Source: Cheiracanthium punctorium
Taxonomy: Eukaryota > Arthropoda > Arachnida > Araneae > Cheiracanthiidae
Direction: 5' to 3'
Assembly (NCBI GenBank): GCA_038373885.1
Contig: JAWZYV010010204.1
Location: forward strand, 186,001-250,000
DNA length: 64,000 nucleotides
Positions 22,153 through 34,328 of the stretch are shown in pieces; position 1 is the stretch's first letter, and each line of letters starts with the position of its first letter. The notes below the pieces were generated by a model that was not told the DNA's origin, did no database searches, and saw nothing but the letters and a program-made list of their open reading frames with translations. The translations under genes and the position numbers were made by a program.

Positions 22153-24051
22153 CAGCTGCGGAAAAAAAGAAAAGGCCCACTTGCTCTTTATTTCGCCATC
22201 GTTCGTCGTATAGCAAAATTATATATACCATTCGTTTGCAAATAACGCGTACTTTAATTTACTATTAATTTAATTTGCATAAGGGGCCATCTTCATATTT
22301 AATTCTGCATCAACTTCGTTTTTCTCAATGGCAACCCCATATTTTGACTTTATTAAACGAAAGAAAACCTTCAAATTACCCTAAATATAAATTTTCACCA
22401 ATTTTCTACGATAATTTCCGGAGATATTGCGAATTCATTTTTGCGCGTTTTTAAGGGACTTTCTGCAAATTGAAAAACGCTATTGGTAGGTTCCGAACTT
22501 TTCGCCTTTCATTTTTTTCGCTCGCGAGAATTAAAAGAAATTAATATTATTTTCAAGGAAAATATTGTTCCCATCTCTCTTAAAGTTTTTTGTACTGAGA
22601 ATATCAAGGGTAGAATAGAATATTTAGTCTGTGGTCCAAATGACCCGTGAGTTCACAACTTCCTTGGTTCGTACACATGATTTAAGGGAAAAATGCAAAA
22701 TGACTGCTAAGGATTTTGAAAATCTTTGTAATTTTGAAATTGTTATTCAGTGTTTCCCTTGATGTTTCTCTTAGACAGCTGAAATGTTGGCAGGAGTTAG
22801 AGGCTGCTCCCTGCTCTTCTGACTACAAGCATGAATATTGCTCGACTCAGCTATGGTCGAACTTAAAGAATGGTTTCATGATTGAAAATTTATTTGTTTG
22901 AATTTCATGTAAAAAACGCAATTACTTTTTTGCCGACCCAATATTATCACTGTGTTTGTTATTTCACTTTCTTCATTTAATACTATCGCCTGCAATGTGC
23001 TATATTCTTAAGACTTTTGGCGGTATTTTAATTTATAGTTAGATGAAAATTTTTTAACAGAAAAACGTGATTTTGAATGTTTGATAAAGTATGGGGAATT
23101 CCGAAGACCTAATGTTTCCGATATTAAAAAAGGTCACATTCATGCCTGGAAAGTTGAGGATGTTAGTTTTTCAGAAATAGGACGTTGTATTAGAAAACAT
23201 ACATCTACTGCATCTAATTCTATAGCTGGAAAATATTTTATTTGGGGGAATAGGGTAGCAGACGCAACAATACACGCTTTATAGAATCCCCAACAAACTG
23301 TAAAAACCTCTAATTTATTTGCTTCAAAATTTGATACTTTTAATACTGGTATCTTTTACTGTGTTTTTGCACAAAATAAATCTAATTTACATTTATTTTA
23401 TGCAATTTTCAAAAAAATTTCACTTAATAAATTTATATATGGTCCCTTAACTCATGAAAATAACACATTTTATTTAATATAAATTAAACTACTGAACGTA
23501 AAAATTTGAAATTTTGCACAGCCATGTAATATTAATTTCTGAATCTATTTCCATCGAAATTAGGTCGCTATTCAGAATTATTTTGAATATAAATTTAATA
23601 ATTCATAATTCATATTAATGATTTATTAAAAATCATAATAACATTAAATTATGTTTGGGTCGTTTAGTTCTAACAGTACGAATAAAAATCAGCTTCTTAC
23701 TACCAATATTATATGAGATATGAATTGAAGTATGAAAAAATATTTTAACATAGGGGGAGGGGGATTTTGGGTGCTCATAACTTACTCATTTTCTGTCCAA
23801 ATTTATTGAAAATTGGTGTCCGGGATTAAAATGAGCTAAATTTTTGAAATATGAAGTGAAATCTAGGGGTTGCTATTGAGAAAAAAAAAAGGTTGGTGCG
23901 AATTTTAATATGTAGATGGCCCCTTATGCAATTTTTATGCATAGAAAATTAAAGTGTGCGTTAATCGTAAACGATTGGTATCTGTAACTTTGCTATGCGA
24001 CGAACGACGGCCGAAAAATGTACAAGTGGGCCTTCTTTTTCTCTGCAGCTG
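22153..24051 (+). mobile_element. TA-flanked Tc1-like element with ~170-bp TIRs
   Basis: The ends CAGCTGCGGAAAAAAAGAA and, inverted, CAGCTGCAGAGAAAAAGAAG continue imperfectly through GGCCCACTTG, CGTTCGTCG and GCATAAGGGGCCATC. TA flanks at 22151-22152 and 24052-24053. The 1.9-kb interior is mostly AT-rich and keeps only a transposase N-terminal remnant. Confidence 0.85.
23081..23284 (+). pseudogene. Tc1-like helix-turn-helix remnant
   Basis: The frame reads FRRPNVSDIKKGHIHAWKVE, then DVSFSEIGRCIRKHTSTASN, resembling the N-terminal helix-turn-helix of Tc1 transposases (start of helix, SFSEIGR...). It ends at a TAG at 23282-23284 without a DDE domain. The resemblance is moderate. Confidence 0.5.
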
Positions 24052-24374
24052 TACATGGCTTTGTGCCTTGTAATGCTTACTAGCAATTTCATTAACTATT
24101 TTATGAATGTAGATTGCAATAAAGAAGGCTAACTTTTAACTACGTGTATCCAGTAAATTAATATAAAGATACCTTATTCTGAAAATAGAATTTTTTACAA
24201 GTTTTTTAAGTGAACTGGTATTAAATAACTTAAAGAGAATAAAACACTTCATTAAATTAGAAAATGAAAGATTTTAAAGTACGAATATGTGCATTTTAAA
24301 AACTTAAAATAATACTACAAATCGTGTTGCTGTAATATTTGCTCAAAGTAGCTTCATTCGGCTGCAATGCAAAT
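24052..24374. other. AT-rich interval, nothing recognised
   Basis: It separates two TA-flanked elements; no features. Confidence 0.4.
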
Positions 24375-24375
24375 A

Positions 24376-25847
24376 CAGTCAACTCCCGCTAATCCGCGAC
24401 TCTATAATCCGCGAACGCCTGTAATCCGCGATATAATTCAAATGTAAACAAACTTGTTTGTTTACATTTTGAGCGGCATTTGACTGGTAGTATTACTGTT
24501 ATAGAAGTTATTTGATTGGCTGAATGTTATAAAGACATTTATTAATGGTTTTCCACAGGTATTTGAAGTAAATAATTTCATATATTTGAGCATATTATCA
24601 TCTAATTAAACATATAGAAACTTATATCCTAAGTTGCATGTGTTCAGGCAGTGAATGGATGTAAATAACGAACTCCAAAGCAATGCACCGTCTAATCACA
24701 TGGCTTTACTCTTTTCCTGAATGAAACAAACAATCAACGAAAACGTTTGCTCTATGAGAGAGAGAAAAACTCGCGAGACGATCGTAAAGATTGACCGTTG
24801 CAATTAAAATTGGGTGAAAATATGTAACATGTTTAACTTTAAACGCAAACCGCGATTTGGCAGACGACACAACAGTTGCGCAATTTTCCGATTCTCCCCC
24901 TACCTCACCCTTTTGATCTTCTGTCTAGCGATTTATTATGCAACAAAAACTTTCTCCACATAACTGTAGTTCTGTACGAAGGATTAAAGAAAGAAAAGCA
25001 TAAACAGACCACATGGCCTTTCTCTTTGTTTATATTTAGCTGCCGGAGGAGCACATGCAAAAATAATGAATCATCAGCACTTGAAATGTAATGCATGTGT
25101 GTGTGTGTGAAAAGGATAACATTCTTTTCCTCTTTAGAGCTTATATAATAGCATAGAATATTTTTACATTAGGAGAAACCGAAAATTACCTCACTAGATC
25201 TGAAATTAATGTAATTCTGAGATATCAAATATACAAATGATGCACCGCATGTCCCCCCCCCCCCCCCCCCCCCTTCGTGAGCGACCATTGAAATTCCTCC
25301 CTTTCGATTGAGCTTGTTTATTTTATAATAGATATATATTTAGTTAAAAACGGTCTTTTTAAGAAATTAAAAACAACAACAACTGCCCTTAAAAAAAAGA
25401 ATGTTTGTTTGTTGAAAAACTTCCAGATTTGGGGTCTCTTTAAACATTTTGCAAAAGCAATCATTTGTCAGTGACCAAGAGTTACTGACAATTAGAAGGC
25501 TTCAGGACAAAATTTCTGAAGAAAAATTAATCTCTTAAACATATTACAATCACTGCAATGTTTGAAAAAATGAAAAATAAATAAAAATTTAGAGAGAATT
25601 TATTCTTTTAATTTTGTATTAGTAATTGTATTTAATATTAAATAAAATAGTGTTTTAGTTCAGCAGTATAAAAATTTTCTTTCATCTGTGCTTTAGTAAA
25701 TTCTCTAAATTTAATTGTATTATTTATTGTATTTATATTGACATTTAATTGTGTTTTTATTCAATAGCATATGCATTTTCTTTCAGCATTTCCTATTTGT
25801 TTACAGTAAATTGACTATAATTTAAAGGGAAATTCTAAATGTAAAAA

Positions 25848-25882
<35 letters not shown>

Positions 25883-25939
25883 ACCTATAATCCGCACAAC
25901 CCTTGGTCCCAGCGAGTGTGGATTAGAGGGAGTTGACTG
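24376..25939. mobile_element. Pogo/Tigger-like non-autonomous element
   Basis: The ends are CAGTCAACTCCCGCTAATCC and, inverted, CAGTCAACTCCCTCTAATCC; TA flanks at 24374-24375 and 25940-25941. The right end carries TCCGCACAACCC then TTGGTCCC, shared with the element at 46610. The interior holds a C-run (25254-25273) and an A-run (25851-25880) but no transposase. Confidence 0.85.
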
Positions 25940-25941
25940 TA

Positions 25942-26424
25942 TATGCACCCGTTCCTCTTCCTGTATTTTGCGTAGCATTACTCCGTGTTACTAAATTGTA
26001 TCTGTATAGCTTGCAGATGTGTAAGTCTGACCTCTGATAGATTTTTATAGAGCCAGACTAACTCTCTCAGGGTGCATATACCTCCTTAGAATCATTGGAA
26101 ACTTTAGAATTGAAAACATTTTCCAAGTTCCTTAGAACAACTTGTAAAAACAAGATGCTCCTTGGCGGCCAGATGAACTTCCTAAATGTCCGGTGCCGGT
26201 CGAAATTGGAAGAAGCATTCCTTCCCCTTTTAGATTTCTCCAAAGAATTCTAAACCATAGAAGCACTGACCTTACGGAGAAATTGTTATGAAGACGTGAC
26301 ACTGAGAAAGAGAAGTTTTCGAAGGGTTAAAGACTTGGGGAGAGGGGGCGGGATGAGAGGGTCTATTTGTTTCAATCTTTCCCCCTTTGCACGAGATTGC
26401 ACAGATAAGGAAGATCATGGGAAG
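25942..26424. other. Interval without a recognised gene
   Basis: Mixed composition. A frame spanning 26296-26607 crosses into the next element and is not credible as coding. Confidence 0.4.
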
Positions 26425-26929
26425 TACCGTAATTTCCTGGCGATAATCTGCGGATTATCTGTTAAAAAACATAAAAAAATTGCGATGCGGATTATCCGCC
26501 GCCGCGTATTATCTGTGACATTTTTTTTTCCCTTGAGGAAAATTTTGGCCCTTGTAACCTTAGTTTTTCTATCAGAAAATAAAAATTGGGACTCTTTTTG
26601 CTACTAGATGGTGCTGGTTAACCAACTACAACACGAATACGCACGTAAAACTTTCTAAATTGATATTTCCATCAGCTATTCTAATAAGATTGCTTAAATT
26701 TGCACTTGAATTGTTAATGAGTATTCAAAGAATCACACCCAGTTTAAATAAGCAACATAATTATTAACTATAATATTTTATCTAGTATAATAAAATTATA
26801 TAATATAACTTAATATTTATATAAATATTAAATTGTATTATACTGCAAAGTTGGTAAGATACAAATATGTGTGACGAAGATAAAACAGATATATTTAAGT
26901 CCAAATTCTTACTACAGTAAAAGCTAGAT

Positions 26930-27437
26930 CAGAGGTTCCCAAACTGGGTGCCACGAGCATATGTCAGGGGTGCCGTGGAGATAATCAAGAAAAGTGTTTT
27001 GTTGGAGTATAACCAAATAATTTCCTCTGAACCGGTGTCCCCAAGAAATTGAGCCAAGCCGATCACTAAGTGGGCTGAAACAAAAATATTTCAGTCAAGT
27101 TCAAGACTGTCCTGTAGCCTCTCTTTTATAGGAACTCCCTGAAATTGGGGGTTTTGTCAAAATTCTTTATCCCTTTCCCAAGAGAGTACTTTCTTGATAG
27201 TTAGCCCTATAAACAAACAAAAAAAAATTTAACGTAAAATGCATCCAAACTGCTTCATTCTAACCTTCATATTGCTTTAAAAGAAATCTGCCGCGAAAGT
27301 TTTTAGCCTGAAAAGGGTGCCGTGAAATGTTTTAGCCAGACAAGGGTGCTGCGAAATGCTTTTAGCCTGAAAAGGGTGCCGCAAAATGCTTTTAGCCTGA
27401 CAAGGGTGCCGCGGGTAAACAAAGTTTGGGAACCCTG
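26930..27437. mobile_element. hAT (Charlie-like) MITE with tandem repeats
   Basis: The ends are CAGAGGTTCCCAAACTGGG and, inverted, CAGGGTTCCCAAACTTTG. The flanking 8-mers AGCTAGAT and AATTAGAT agree at six of eight positions, a decayed hAT TSD. About four 30-bp units (TTTTAGCCTGAAAAGGGTGC) lie at 27299-27418 near the right end. Confidence 0.83.
27299..27418. repeat. 30-bp tandem repeat, four units
   Basis: The units share TTTTAGCC(T/A)GA(A/C)AAGGGTGC followed by GAAATG-like spacers. They are subterminal in the MITE and may be multiplied transposase-binding sites. Confidence 0.75.
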
Positions 27438-28522
27438 AATTAGATTATCTGGCATTTAACCGGAAAATTTCAGCTTCCTTCTTTTTTTTTTTTTTTTTTT
27501 TTTTTGGGTTGAGGGGGTTTCTTCTTAATCAATCTTTTAACTCTTACTGTGAACCGCAACTAAGAACGGAAGGGGGGGGGTACAAATTTCAAACTGCCAG
27601 AGGATATATCAATAATTCCATGAATCGCGGTGATATATTAAAAAAAAAACAAAAACAGATGAAATGCTCTCGAAACTCATATACGACGGACGTACATACA
27701 AAAACAAAACATTTTACAGCTGCGAGCAGGAGGAGAAAAATCAACACGTCAGCTCTGTGCGGATAGCATTAATTAATATTCCCCCTCTGCATTCCAATGA
27801 TTCCACCGTGTTATCTCTGAACAGAAACTCAAGAGAGGAAAGGGGGGGGGGACGCTTCTTTGCGGCCTCAGCAGCTCGTGGAGTTTTTTTTTCCTCGGCC
27901 CGATTTCCACAGTAGTAGAGTGAAAACAAATTTTTGTATTTGTGAACTGACGTTTTTAAACTTTCAAACAGCGAGCAAGAATTTCGCGCAGGTGGCAAAT
28001 ATCTTGCAGCGCAAGAATACCTCGCGTAGTGATGTTTTTTGCGTGAGATTTAAAAAAAATATATGCGAGATTATCACACTCTAGTGGGAAGTTACAGTTT
28101 CCCTGTAAAAATACCTTTCACTCTCCTCTCTCCTGTTACGTCACTAGATGACGGGCGGAATAGCATGGGAAAGAAATATGCGCTGCGATGATTCAAAGCA
28201 GGGGAACAGCTACAAAATTATACCTTTGTTTATGCTAATTTTTTTTAAGTGTACAGTAAATTATCTTTGTATTTATTTTTTTTCAGTACAAATTTCAATT
28301 TTTATAATTTATTTCTCATAAATTTAGCACAATATGTGTTGTATGCCGAAATCGGCGTGCGTTAACAATACCGGTGTAATTTTGAAAAATATTGATATCC
28401 TACTTCAGAATATCTGTGGATAATATGGCGCTGCGGATTATGCGATGTGATTTTTTTTCTGAGCTAATAAAGTCGCTTGCAGATTATACACTGATGCGGA
28501 TTATAGGCAGGAAAATACGGTA

Positions 28523-28899
28523 CTTGTGACTCTCAATGCCGTCTTAGCACATAGGCAAACCCAGAGGTCGCCGGGGGCCTCAGCTCGAAAAAAAACTCTT
28601 CCTAAAATTGTTATTTGCAAAAAAAAAAAAAAAAAACCCTTAAAATCTTGCCAGAAAAGTCGGATTTTTAAGAATTTCGAAATTCTACGACGGATTCTAA
28701 TTTTCTTTCAACATATTGTTTTTATTTCTTTTTGATATGGGTTTATTATAATTTAAAACAATTTGATTTATACTATACTGATTTATACTATACTTATTTG
28801 ACTTATGCTATAATTTAAAACGATTTGACTTACATAAATAATATATGTATATATATTTATATACCCCCGCCAAAAGCCGTTATTTTGACATATATACAT
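28523..28899. other. AT-rich interval, nothing recognised
   Basis: A short GC-richer word (GGTCGCCGGGGGCCTCAG, 28566) looks like a fragment of a hAT end. TATACTTATTTGACTTATGC repeats follow. Confidence 0.35.
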
Positions 28900-28901
28900 T
28901 A

Positions 28902-29110
28902 GGGTGGTCACAAGAAATCAACTTTCGAGTTTTTTGGGGGGCATCCTGAAAAAGTTGCCAATAGGCTCAAAAATGAGATTGCTAAAGTTTCAGCTCATTT
29001 GCATAATATTAACCCGTGCGCCACCGAGATTAAAGTTTAGGAAAACCGAGATTTTTCGCAAAAAAAGCAGTTTTTCATCATGAAATAGATAAAATTTAGT
29101 CTAGAAATAT
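28902..29110 (+). repeat. Left TIR of the 19-kb element
   Basis: Imperfect inverse of 47720-47928. The best shared blocks are GGGTGGTCACAAG, AAAGTTGCCAAT and GCATAATATTAACCC. Confidence 0.8.
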
Positions 29111-29340
29111 AATGCTGGTCTCGATTCATAAGAAAACTTCCTGCCTTGATTGGCCACACATCACTTTTATGTAAAAATTCAGATTTAACCCTCCAAGCGG
29201 CTGTGATGTCAAATACCGTCCACTTTATACCAGTTTTCACTGCAGTCCAGCTATAATATTAATCATTTATAACACTGAGCTGTCATAAAATATGTTTCAT
29301 ATTAAAGCTTGTGGGTAATTTAGGAGCCTTTTTTTTAATA

Positions 29341-31398
29341 CCGTAAAATCCCGAAAGTAACCCCTCCCTTGAATATAAGCCCCCCTCCCTCCTTTTTTCC
29401 CAATCTCATCTGAGCCAACATACAGTATTACATGCATGCCATTCATCGTGCGCATTCAAATCTGTTCTCAATTTTCAACTCCGCTATGTTTTGTTCATGT
29501 CATGTGACATGATTTTTTCCCAACTGCATTTTGGATCTTTATTCAGGGAGAAAACGAAACACTCTTGTATAGTGTGCACGTTGCTATTCTGTATGAAAAA
29601 ATGTCTTGTAATCAGTATTGTGTATGTAAAACAGCCAATCAGCTTCAAATTGATCATAAATGCTTATGAAATTGGATTAAAAAGAGACCTGTACTTGAAA
29701 TGAACTCATTTGGAAAGACAAAAAGAAAAGGAAAATAGGTTGTGGTATAAAACCTTTATCAGAAGAAATAGATGAAGAACTCATTGAATTTTTTGAAAAA
29801 GAAAGAGAAGCAGGACGAGCTGTAAGCAATAAACTTCTTGGAGCCGAAGTTAGAAATATTAGCATGAAGCATGGATTAATTAATTTCAAAGCAACAGCCC
29901 AGTATGTTGCAAATTTTAAGAAACAATTTAATATTTCCATGAGAATGGGCACAACAGATTGCCAAAAAGCACCTGAAGAACTCAGGGATGAAGCGACATG
30001 CTTTTTAAATTGCATGAAAGAGTCGCGCACACCTTTCGATTACACAGAGTATAACATCAGAAATATGGACCAAACCATGTGTCGTTTCGACATGCCAGCG
30101 AATTGGACTAAAAACGTAAATGGCGAATCTAGTGTTCGTATAACAAATACAGGGTGTAGAAAGCGGGGCTTTACTGTTGCTCTGTGGGCCCGTGCATCAG
30201 GGCACAAGGTGCCTGCGTTTTGTATCTAAGGAACCTTCCAGGAAAATACCAAGTAAAGCGTTATAGAAGATAGTTATACCTAAAAACGTATGTGTTACAG
30301 CGACAAAAAACATCTGCATGCATGGAGAAACTTTTAAGGAATGGGTTCGCAAAGTGTAGGGTGCAGATGAAGATGATGTTCCACGCCTACTCATTTTAGA
30401 TCGCGCTCCTATTCTTAAAACCTCCGAAGCTGCATCAGCACTTACGGAAGTTCACACGAATTTATTACTGATTCCTCCCGGCTGCACTCGCTTATTGCAG
30501 CCCACAGATGTAAACTGGAATAAACCTTTTAAAATCAAACTACGAGAGAATTGGGAAAATTACCTTCAAAAAGAAGGGAAAAAAAAAAAAAAAAAAGGAA
30601 ATATAAAACAGCCATCTCGACAGATGTACTATGGTGGGTTTCAAGTGCATAGACAGCAGTTTCTGAAGAGCTCATAAATAAGTCCTTTAAATGCTGTGGT
30701 ATGTCCAAAAGCTTAGATGGGTCAGAAAATGGTGAACTGCTTTGTGATCTAGCTCGGGCTTATCGTACCCTGCTGGATGAACTTGAGTCCGACGTTTTGG
30801 ATTTGATTCTGGAGGATGACTGTTTTGAAAGCGATTATAAAGGATTTTCTGATGAAGAATAAGTGTGTCCAATTTTTTCTAGTAATTTCTTTTCTTTTAA
30901 ATAAATATTCAATGTTTGTATGCTGAAAAATAACTAACTTTGTTTAATGAAAATGATTGCATTTTAATTTTGTTCCTTATTCGTTGTTTCTTTATTTTTG
31001 TGCCAAAATCAAAATTTAATAATTATGATGTTTATAACTTTAGCTTAAAAAAAAATGCAGATCTTCATATTATTTACTATAATTTTCGAACTGTATAGTT
31101 TGAATTATGATCGGAATTTCATTAATTGAGTGTTAAATTCTTTTGTTGAAAGATGGCGCCACCATGCTATTTGTTACAAATACAAGGGCTAATAATTTTT
31201 TTTCAATTATCATTTAATTTTAAATATATTTTTAATAATTATTTTATTCTTATTACGGATCTTTCTTTAGTCCGAATTATCCGGTAAAAACAGTTTTTTG
31301 TAATGGTTTTTTTGTGAAATCTCTATTATAAGCCCCCTACCCGAAATGTATCTGCTTTGCTTTTCAAAAAGGGGGGGCTTACTTTCGGGATTTTATGG
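29341..31398 (+). mobile_element. Pogo/Tigger-type transposon
   Basis: The ends CCGTAAAATCCCGAAAGTAA and, inverted, CCATAAAATCCCGAAAGTAA are flanked by TA (29339-29340, 31399-31400). The element is 2.06 kb and holds a decayed transposase with CENP-B-type and DDE domains on the plus strand. It is inserted inside the left part of the 19-kb element. Confidence 0.92.
29755..30863 (+). pseudogene. Pogo/Tigger transposase (CENP-B HTH + DDE), broken
   Basis: The CENP-B-like DNA-binding part is readable from about 29755 (PLSEEIDEELIEFFEKEREA, then MKHGLINFKATAQYVANFKK). The DDE domain follows: NMDQT with the first Asp (about 30065), AVSI-like ITNTGCRKRGFTVALWA, then in another frame LILDRAPILKTSEAA (second Asp, about 30397), IPPGCTRLLQPTDVNWNKPF (third Asp). 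An acidic C-terminus ends GFSDEE at 30862. Stops occur after AFCI (30229) and around 30270-30360. The family cuts and pastes at TA. Confidence 0.9.
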
Positions 31399-31399
31399 T

Positions 31400-31849
31400 A
31401 ATTGCAAATCTCCCTATTAAAAATTTTATTTTTTTATAATTTAAAAATTGCATGAAAATTTTACCGTGAAAACAACTTTAGATTACTTGCCCATTTCCTA
31501 AATGCTCAGAGGGTAACATTCGGATCATATCTAGTCCCGGAAAAAGCATATATCTATGCTTTTTTCAGGATTAGATATAATTCGAATCCTAAAAGTTGGC
31601 TTTTTTATGAAAATTCAAAAAATTCTATTTTGTATTTTCCTCATTTTGTTTTTCTTTCTTTTTTGTGTACAAAATAAAGGTTTTAATTTTAAAAATCTGA
31701 AATTAAAAAAAATGAAATTTAAGTAAAACAATTAACACAGAAGGCATAAAATTGCGAACGACTAATGTTCAGATATATTTGATTATTAAAGTTATGTATC
31801 TAAAAGGAAGCACATTATTCAGAAAATAAATTATACTTGTTTACAATTT
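31400..31849. other. 3' flank of the 19-kb element's transposase
   Basis: AT-rich, with an imperfect inverted repeat (CATATCTAGTCCCGGAAAAAG and CTTTTTTCAGGATTAGATAT, 31527-31575). It probably separates the transposase stop from the left TIR. Confidence 0.45.
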
Positions 31850-31983
31850 TTTGTTAAGTGGCAAGGCTTAGATAATGTGGCTTTCAAAGAGTCTCGAAAA
31901 GGTTTTCTACATTCGGATACTACCTATAGTAAAAACTACTTCTGTCCTTCATCCTTACTTAAACAGGAATTGAATCCTTGAAT
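31850..31983 (-). pseudogene. Unplaced transposase of the 19-kb element, C-terminal piece
   Basis: On the minus strand this piece reads SKDEGQK, stop, FLL, stop, VVSECRKPF and SLKATLSK in one frame. It resumes the protein broken at 40777 by the 8.8-kb insertion: the insertion falls between LTQLKG-like coding and this tail. From memory the family ends with a similar KDEEQK...LL.VV..HRK stretch. Two in-frame stops show decay. Confidence 0.65.
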
Positions 31984-32134
31984 CAGGGGTGGCCCTAGAG
32001 CCGGACAAACCAGATCCCTGTCCGGGGCGGCAAATTTTTGGGGCGGCATTTGGGCTCGAATTTCAAAAATGCATTTTGTATTAGTAAAAGAATTGTTAAA
32101 AAATATTCCGAAGAATATAATTCTATATAACTTT

Positions 32135-32200
32135 ACTAGCTGATGTACCCATCCGTCATTGGCGAGTTTTTACTAATCGCCCGAAATTTTGTTTGCATTG
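32135..32200 (-). mobile_element. Possible Helitron 3' end
   Basis: The minus strand ends ...GGGTACATCAGCTAGT, similar to CAGCTAGT at the Helitron terminus near 37047. No partner was delimited. Confidence 0.35.
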
Positions 32201-32733
32201 TAGTAGTACAAAAAATGGAATTAACATACTGGCAGAAATATAGAAGCAAAGTTATAACTCTTGTGTATTGTTCAAAGATTACAGGTTAGACAGTAACAAA
32301 TTACTGAGACAAACTGTCAATAGAGAAAATATTTTACATTCAAAATTAACGTTTTCTTTTAGAGGATGAGCTTCCTACATCAAGAAGTCATTTGAAGTTG
32401 CAAAAGATGCTAGTATAATGAATATTAAACAAAAAAGAATATCTGGAAAATTCTTTGTAAAAGCAAGTAGTCTATATTTAACACTGCAACGTCCGATTGA
32501 ATCATATTTTTATGATTTTACTTGATGTGCGAAAAACTATCAAACTTTACGTCATACCTAAAAAATTAATTCAAATTTGTACAAAATTAAAAACCTGAAA
32601 TTTTAATTTCTAAATGCCTACTATTTAACAAAATTTCATTTCATTCCCTTTTGTCTGACCACTAGTTGTTTTCACGAAGTGGACACAAATTTTCTTGAAA
32701 TAAAAAATATATATATATGTGTGTGTGTGTGTA

Positions 32734-33125
32734 ACATTACAAGTCAAAAGCTCATGAAAATCTCATATTTCTGGAACTACGCAGTTTAATTCTGTTGGAA
32801 CAAATAAATCCGCTTTGAAAAACTGCAATTACTACACGGTCCCTTGCAGGTCCTTTTAAAAGATTTCGACGTCATGTCACATGACCATCAAAGCGTTGCA
32901 ACCATTGGCCAAAAGCTAAATCTGGGCAGAGGTTTTCCCAGGGTTTGTTATGACTTTTAAGATGCCTATGTGGCTGGCTGCTGGGACCGTCTACAAAATT
33001 ACAAAGGAGTTGTAAGGGACCATGTATTAATTGCAGTTTTTCAATGCGAATTTCTTTGTTCCAACAGAATTAAACTGTGTAGTTCCAGAAATATGAGATT
33101 TTCATGGGCTTTTGACTTGTAATGT
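32734..33125. mobile_element. 392-bp foldback MITE, TA-flanked
   Basis: The arms of about 120 bp are nearly perfect inverses: ACATTACAAGTCAAAAGC ... GCTTTTGACTTGTAATGT, continuing through TCTCATATTTCTGGAACTAC and TTCTGTTGGAACAAA. TA flanks at 32732-32733 and 33126-33127. A (TA)n(TG)n run abuts the left end. Confidence 0.9.
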
Positions 33126-33791
33126 TATCTATATATATCTAATATATAAAATTCTCCTGTCACGGTGCTAGTCACCATACTCCTCCAAAACGGCTCGATC
33201 AATTTTAATGAAATTTTATATATATATTCGTTAGCTCTGAGAATAGGTTTTTAACTATGTCTCATACCCCTAAGTCATAAGGGCGGTCCACCCCAAAATT
33301 TTTAGCCCCAGATTGCTATTAATTTCAATCAGGTTTTTTGTGTAGACATTAGAGTGTTGAGTCACTTTTCAAATGTGTTTGCCAGATAATATGGAGGGGG
33401 GGAGGTGCGTTAATAAAATGCTGAAAGTCGCACAAGGTTTGCAATTTTTGATAATTGATTGCTAAATGTGGTGCCAAAACGTGACAATTTATTATAAATA
33501 TATTTCAATTATAGTTAGAAAACGCCTGGCGTATATTGTAAAACAGTTTTATTAGGCGATTTTAATATAGATTTCTATTCCAAAGAACTGCTCTGTAGAA
33601 CAAGAAAGGAAAACACGGGTACACTCATGGATTATGATGTCCATTCCAAACAGTATTTAAAATGTCTTTGCAGTATAGTTGGAATATGCCTACAAGAAGA
33701 ATATGCCTGGGAAAGATTGTAAAACAGTTTCAGTAGGCGATTTTAAGATAGATTCCGATTCCAAATATGTGTTTTAGGGTACAAGAAAGAG

Positions 33792-34328
33792 TTGATTCCT
33801 ATTTTAACGCCCCCACTCTCGCAACCTAAAAAATCCCCGTACTTTGGCGAGCTTTGCAGTCATGGGTCTCTGGGAGTTATGCACAAGTTTCAACGGTACT
33901 TACATATTATCCCGGCGGTCTGCCAAGACAAGCAGTTTTTCACAAAGATAAATGCCGGGTACATGAAATTGTTGATAGTTTGGAATACGATTGGCAACGT
34001 ATTTAAAATCTACGAAAAAGTAGCTTGGCGGAAGTGACGTAAGTACTGTTTCAATGCACCAAAAGAACTAGATGAAAACTAAAGTAAACAAACTAGCGAT
34101 AAATGCACCAGTTAAGGAATCTGAAGACAATTATTAAAACTACATTAATTGGCAATCCAAAATAAATAAAAATGTAATGGCATGCTTTACTTACATGTTG
34201 TTCCAAATCGCCATTTTAATTGTAAATTACGATTGCCACAAAAATGCAAAAAATTGTCATGGTAACTGCATATGTTTAATGATCGCCACCTTGGCGAGAG
34301 TCGAGGTGTTAAAGTAGGAATCAACCCA
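33792..34328. mobile_element. TIR MITE inside Helitron unit 1
   Basis: GTTGATTCCTATTTTAACGC, then CCCCCACTCTCGC faces GGCGAGAGTCGAGG, then TGTTAAAGTAGGAATCAAC: imperfect 35-base TIRs. The interior contains a second, shorter inverted repeat (GGTACTTACATATTATCCC / GTAAGTAC). It occurs again in unit 2, so it was inside before the duplication. Confidence 0.65.

Larger units (their letters stand above)
26427..28520. mobile_element. Pogo-like TIR element with nested hAT MITE
   Basis: The ends CCGTAATTTCCTGGCGATAA and, inverted, CCGTATTTTCCTGCCTATAA are flanked by TA (26425-26426, 28521-28522). Subterminal CTGCGGATTAT words occur at both ends. No transposase is visible. The interior carries the hAT MITE at 26930-27437. 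A CAGTAAAAGCTAGAT / GATTATCTGGCATTTAACCGG junction around it suggests yet another Tigger end as the target. Confidence 0.8.

Noticed and set aside
27299..27418. CRISPR-like array
   Set aside because: The four 30-bp units are contiguous tandem repeats without spacers, inside a hAT MITE in animal DNA.
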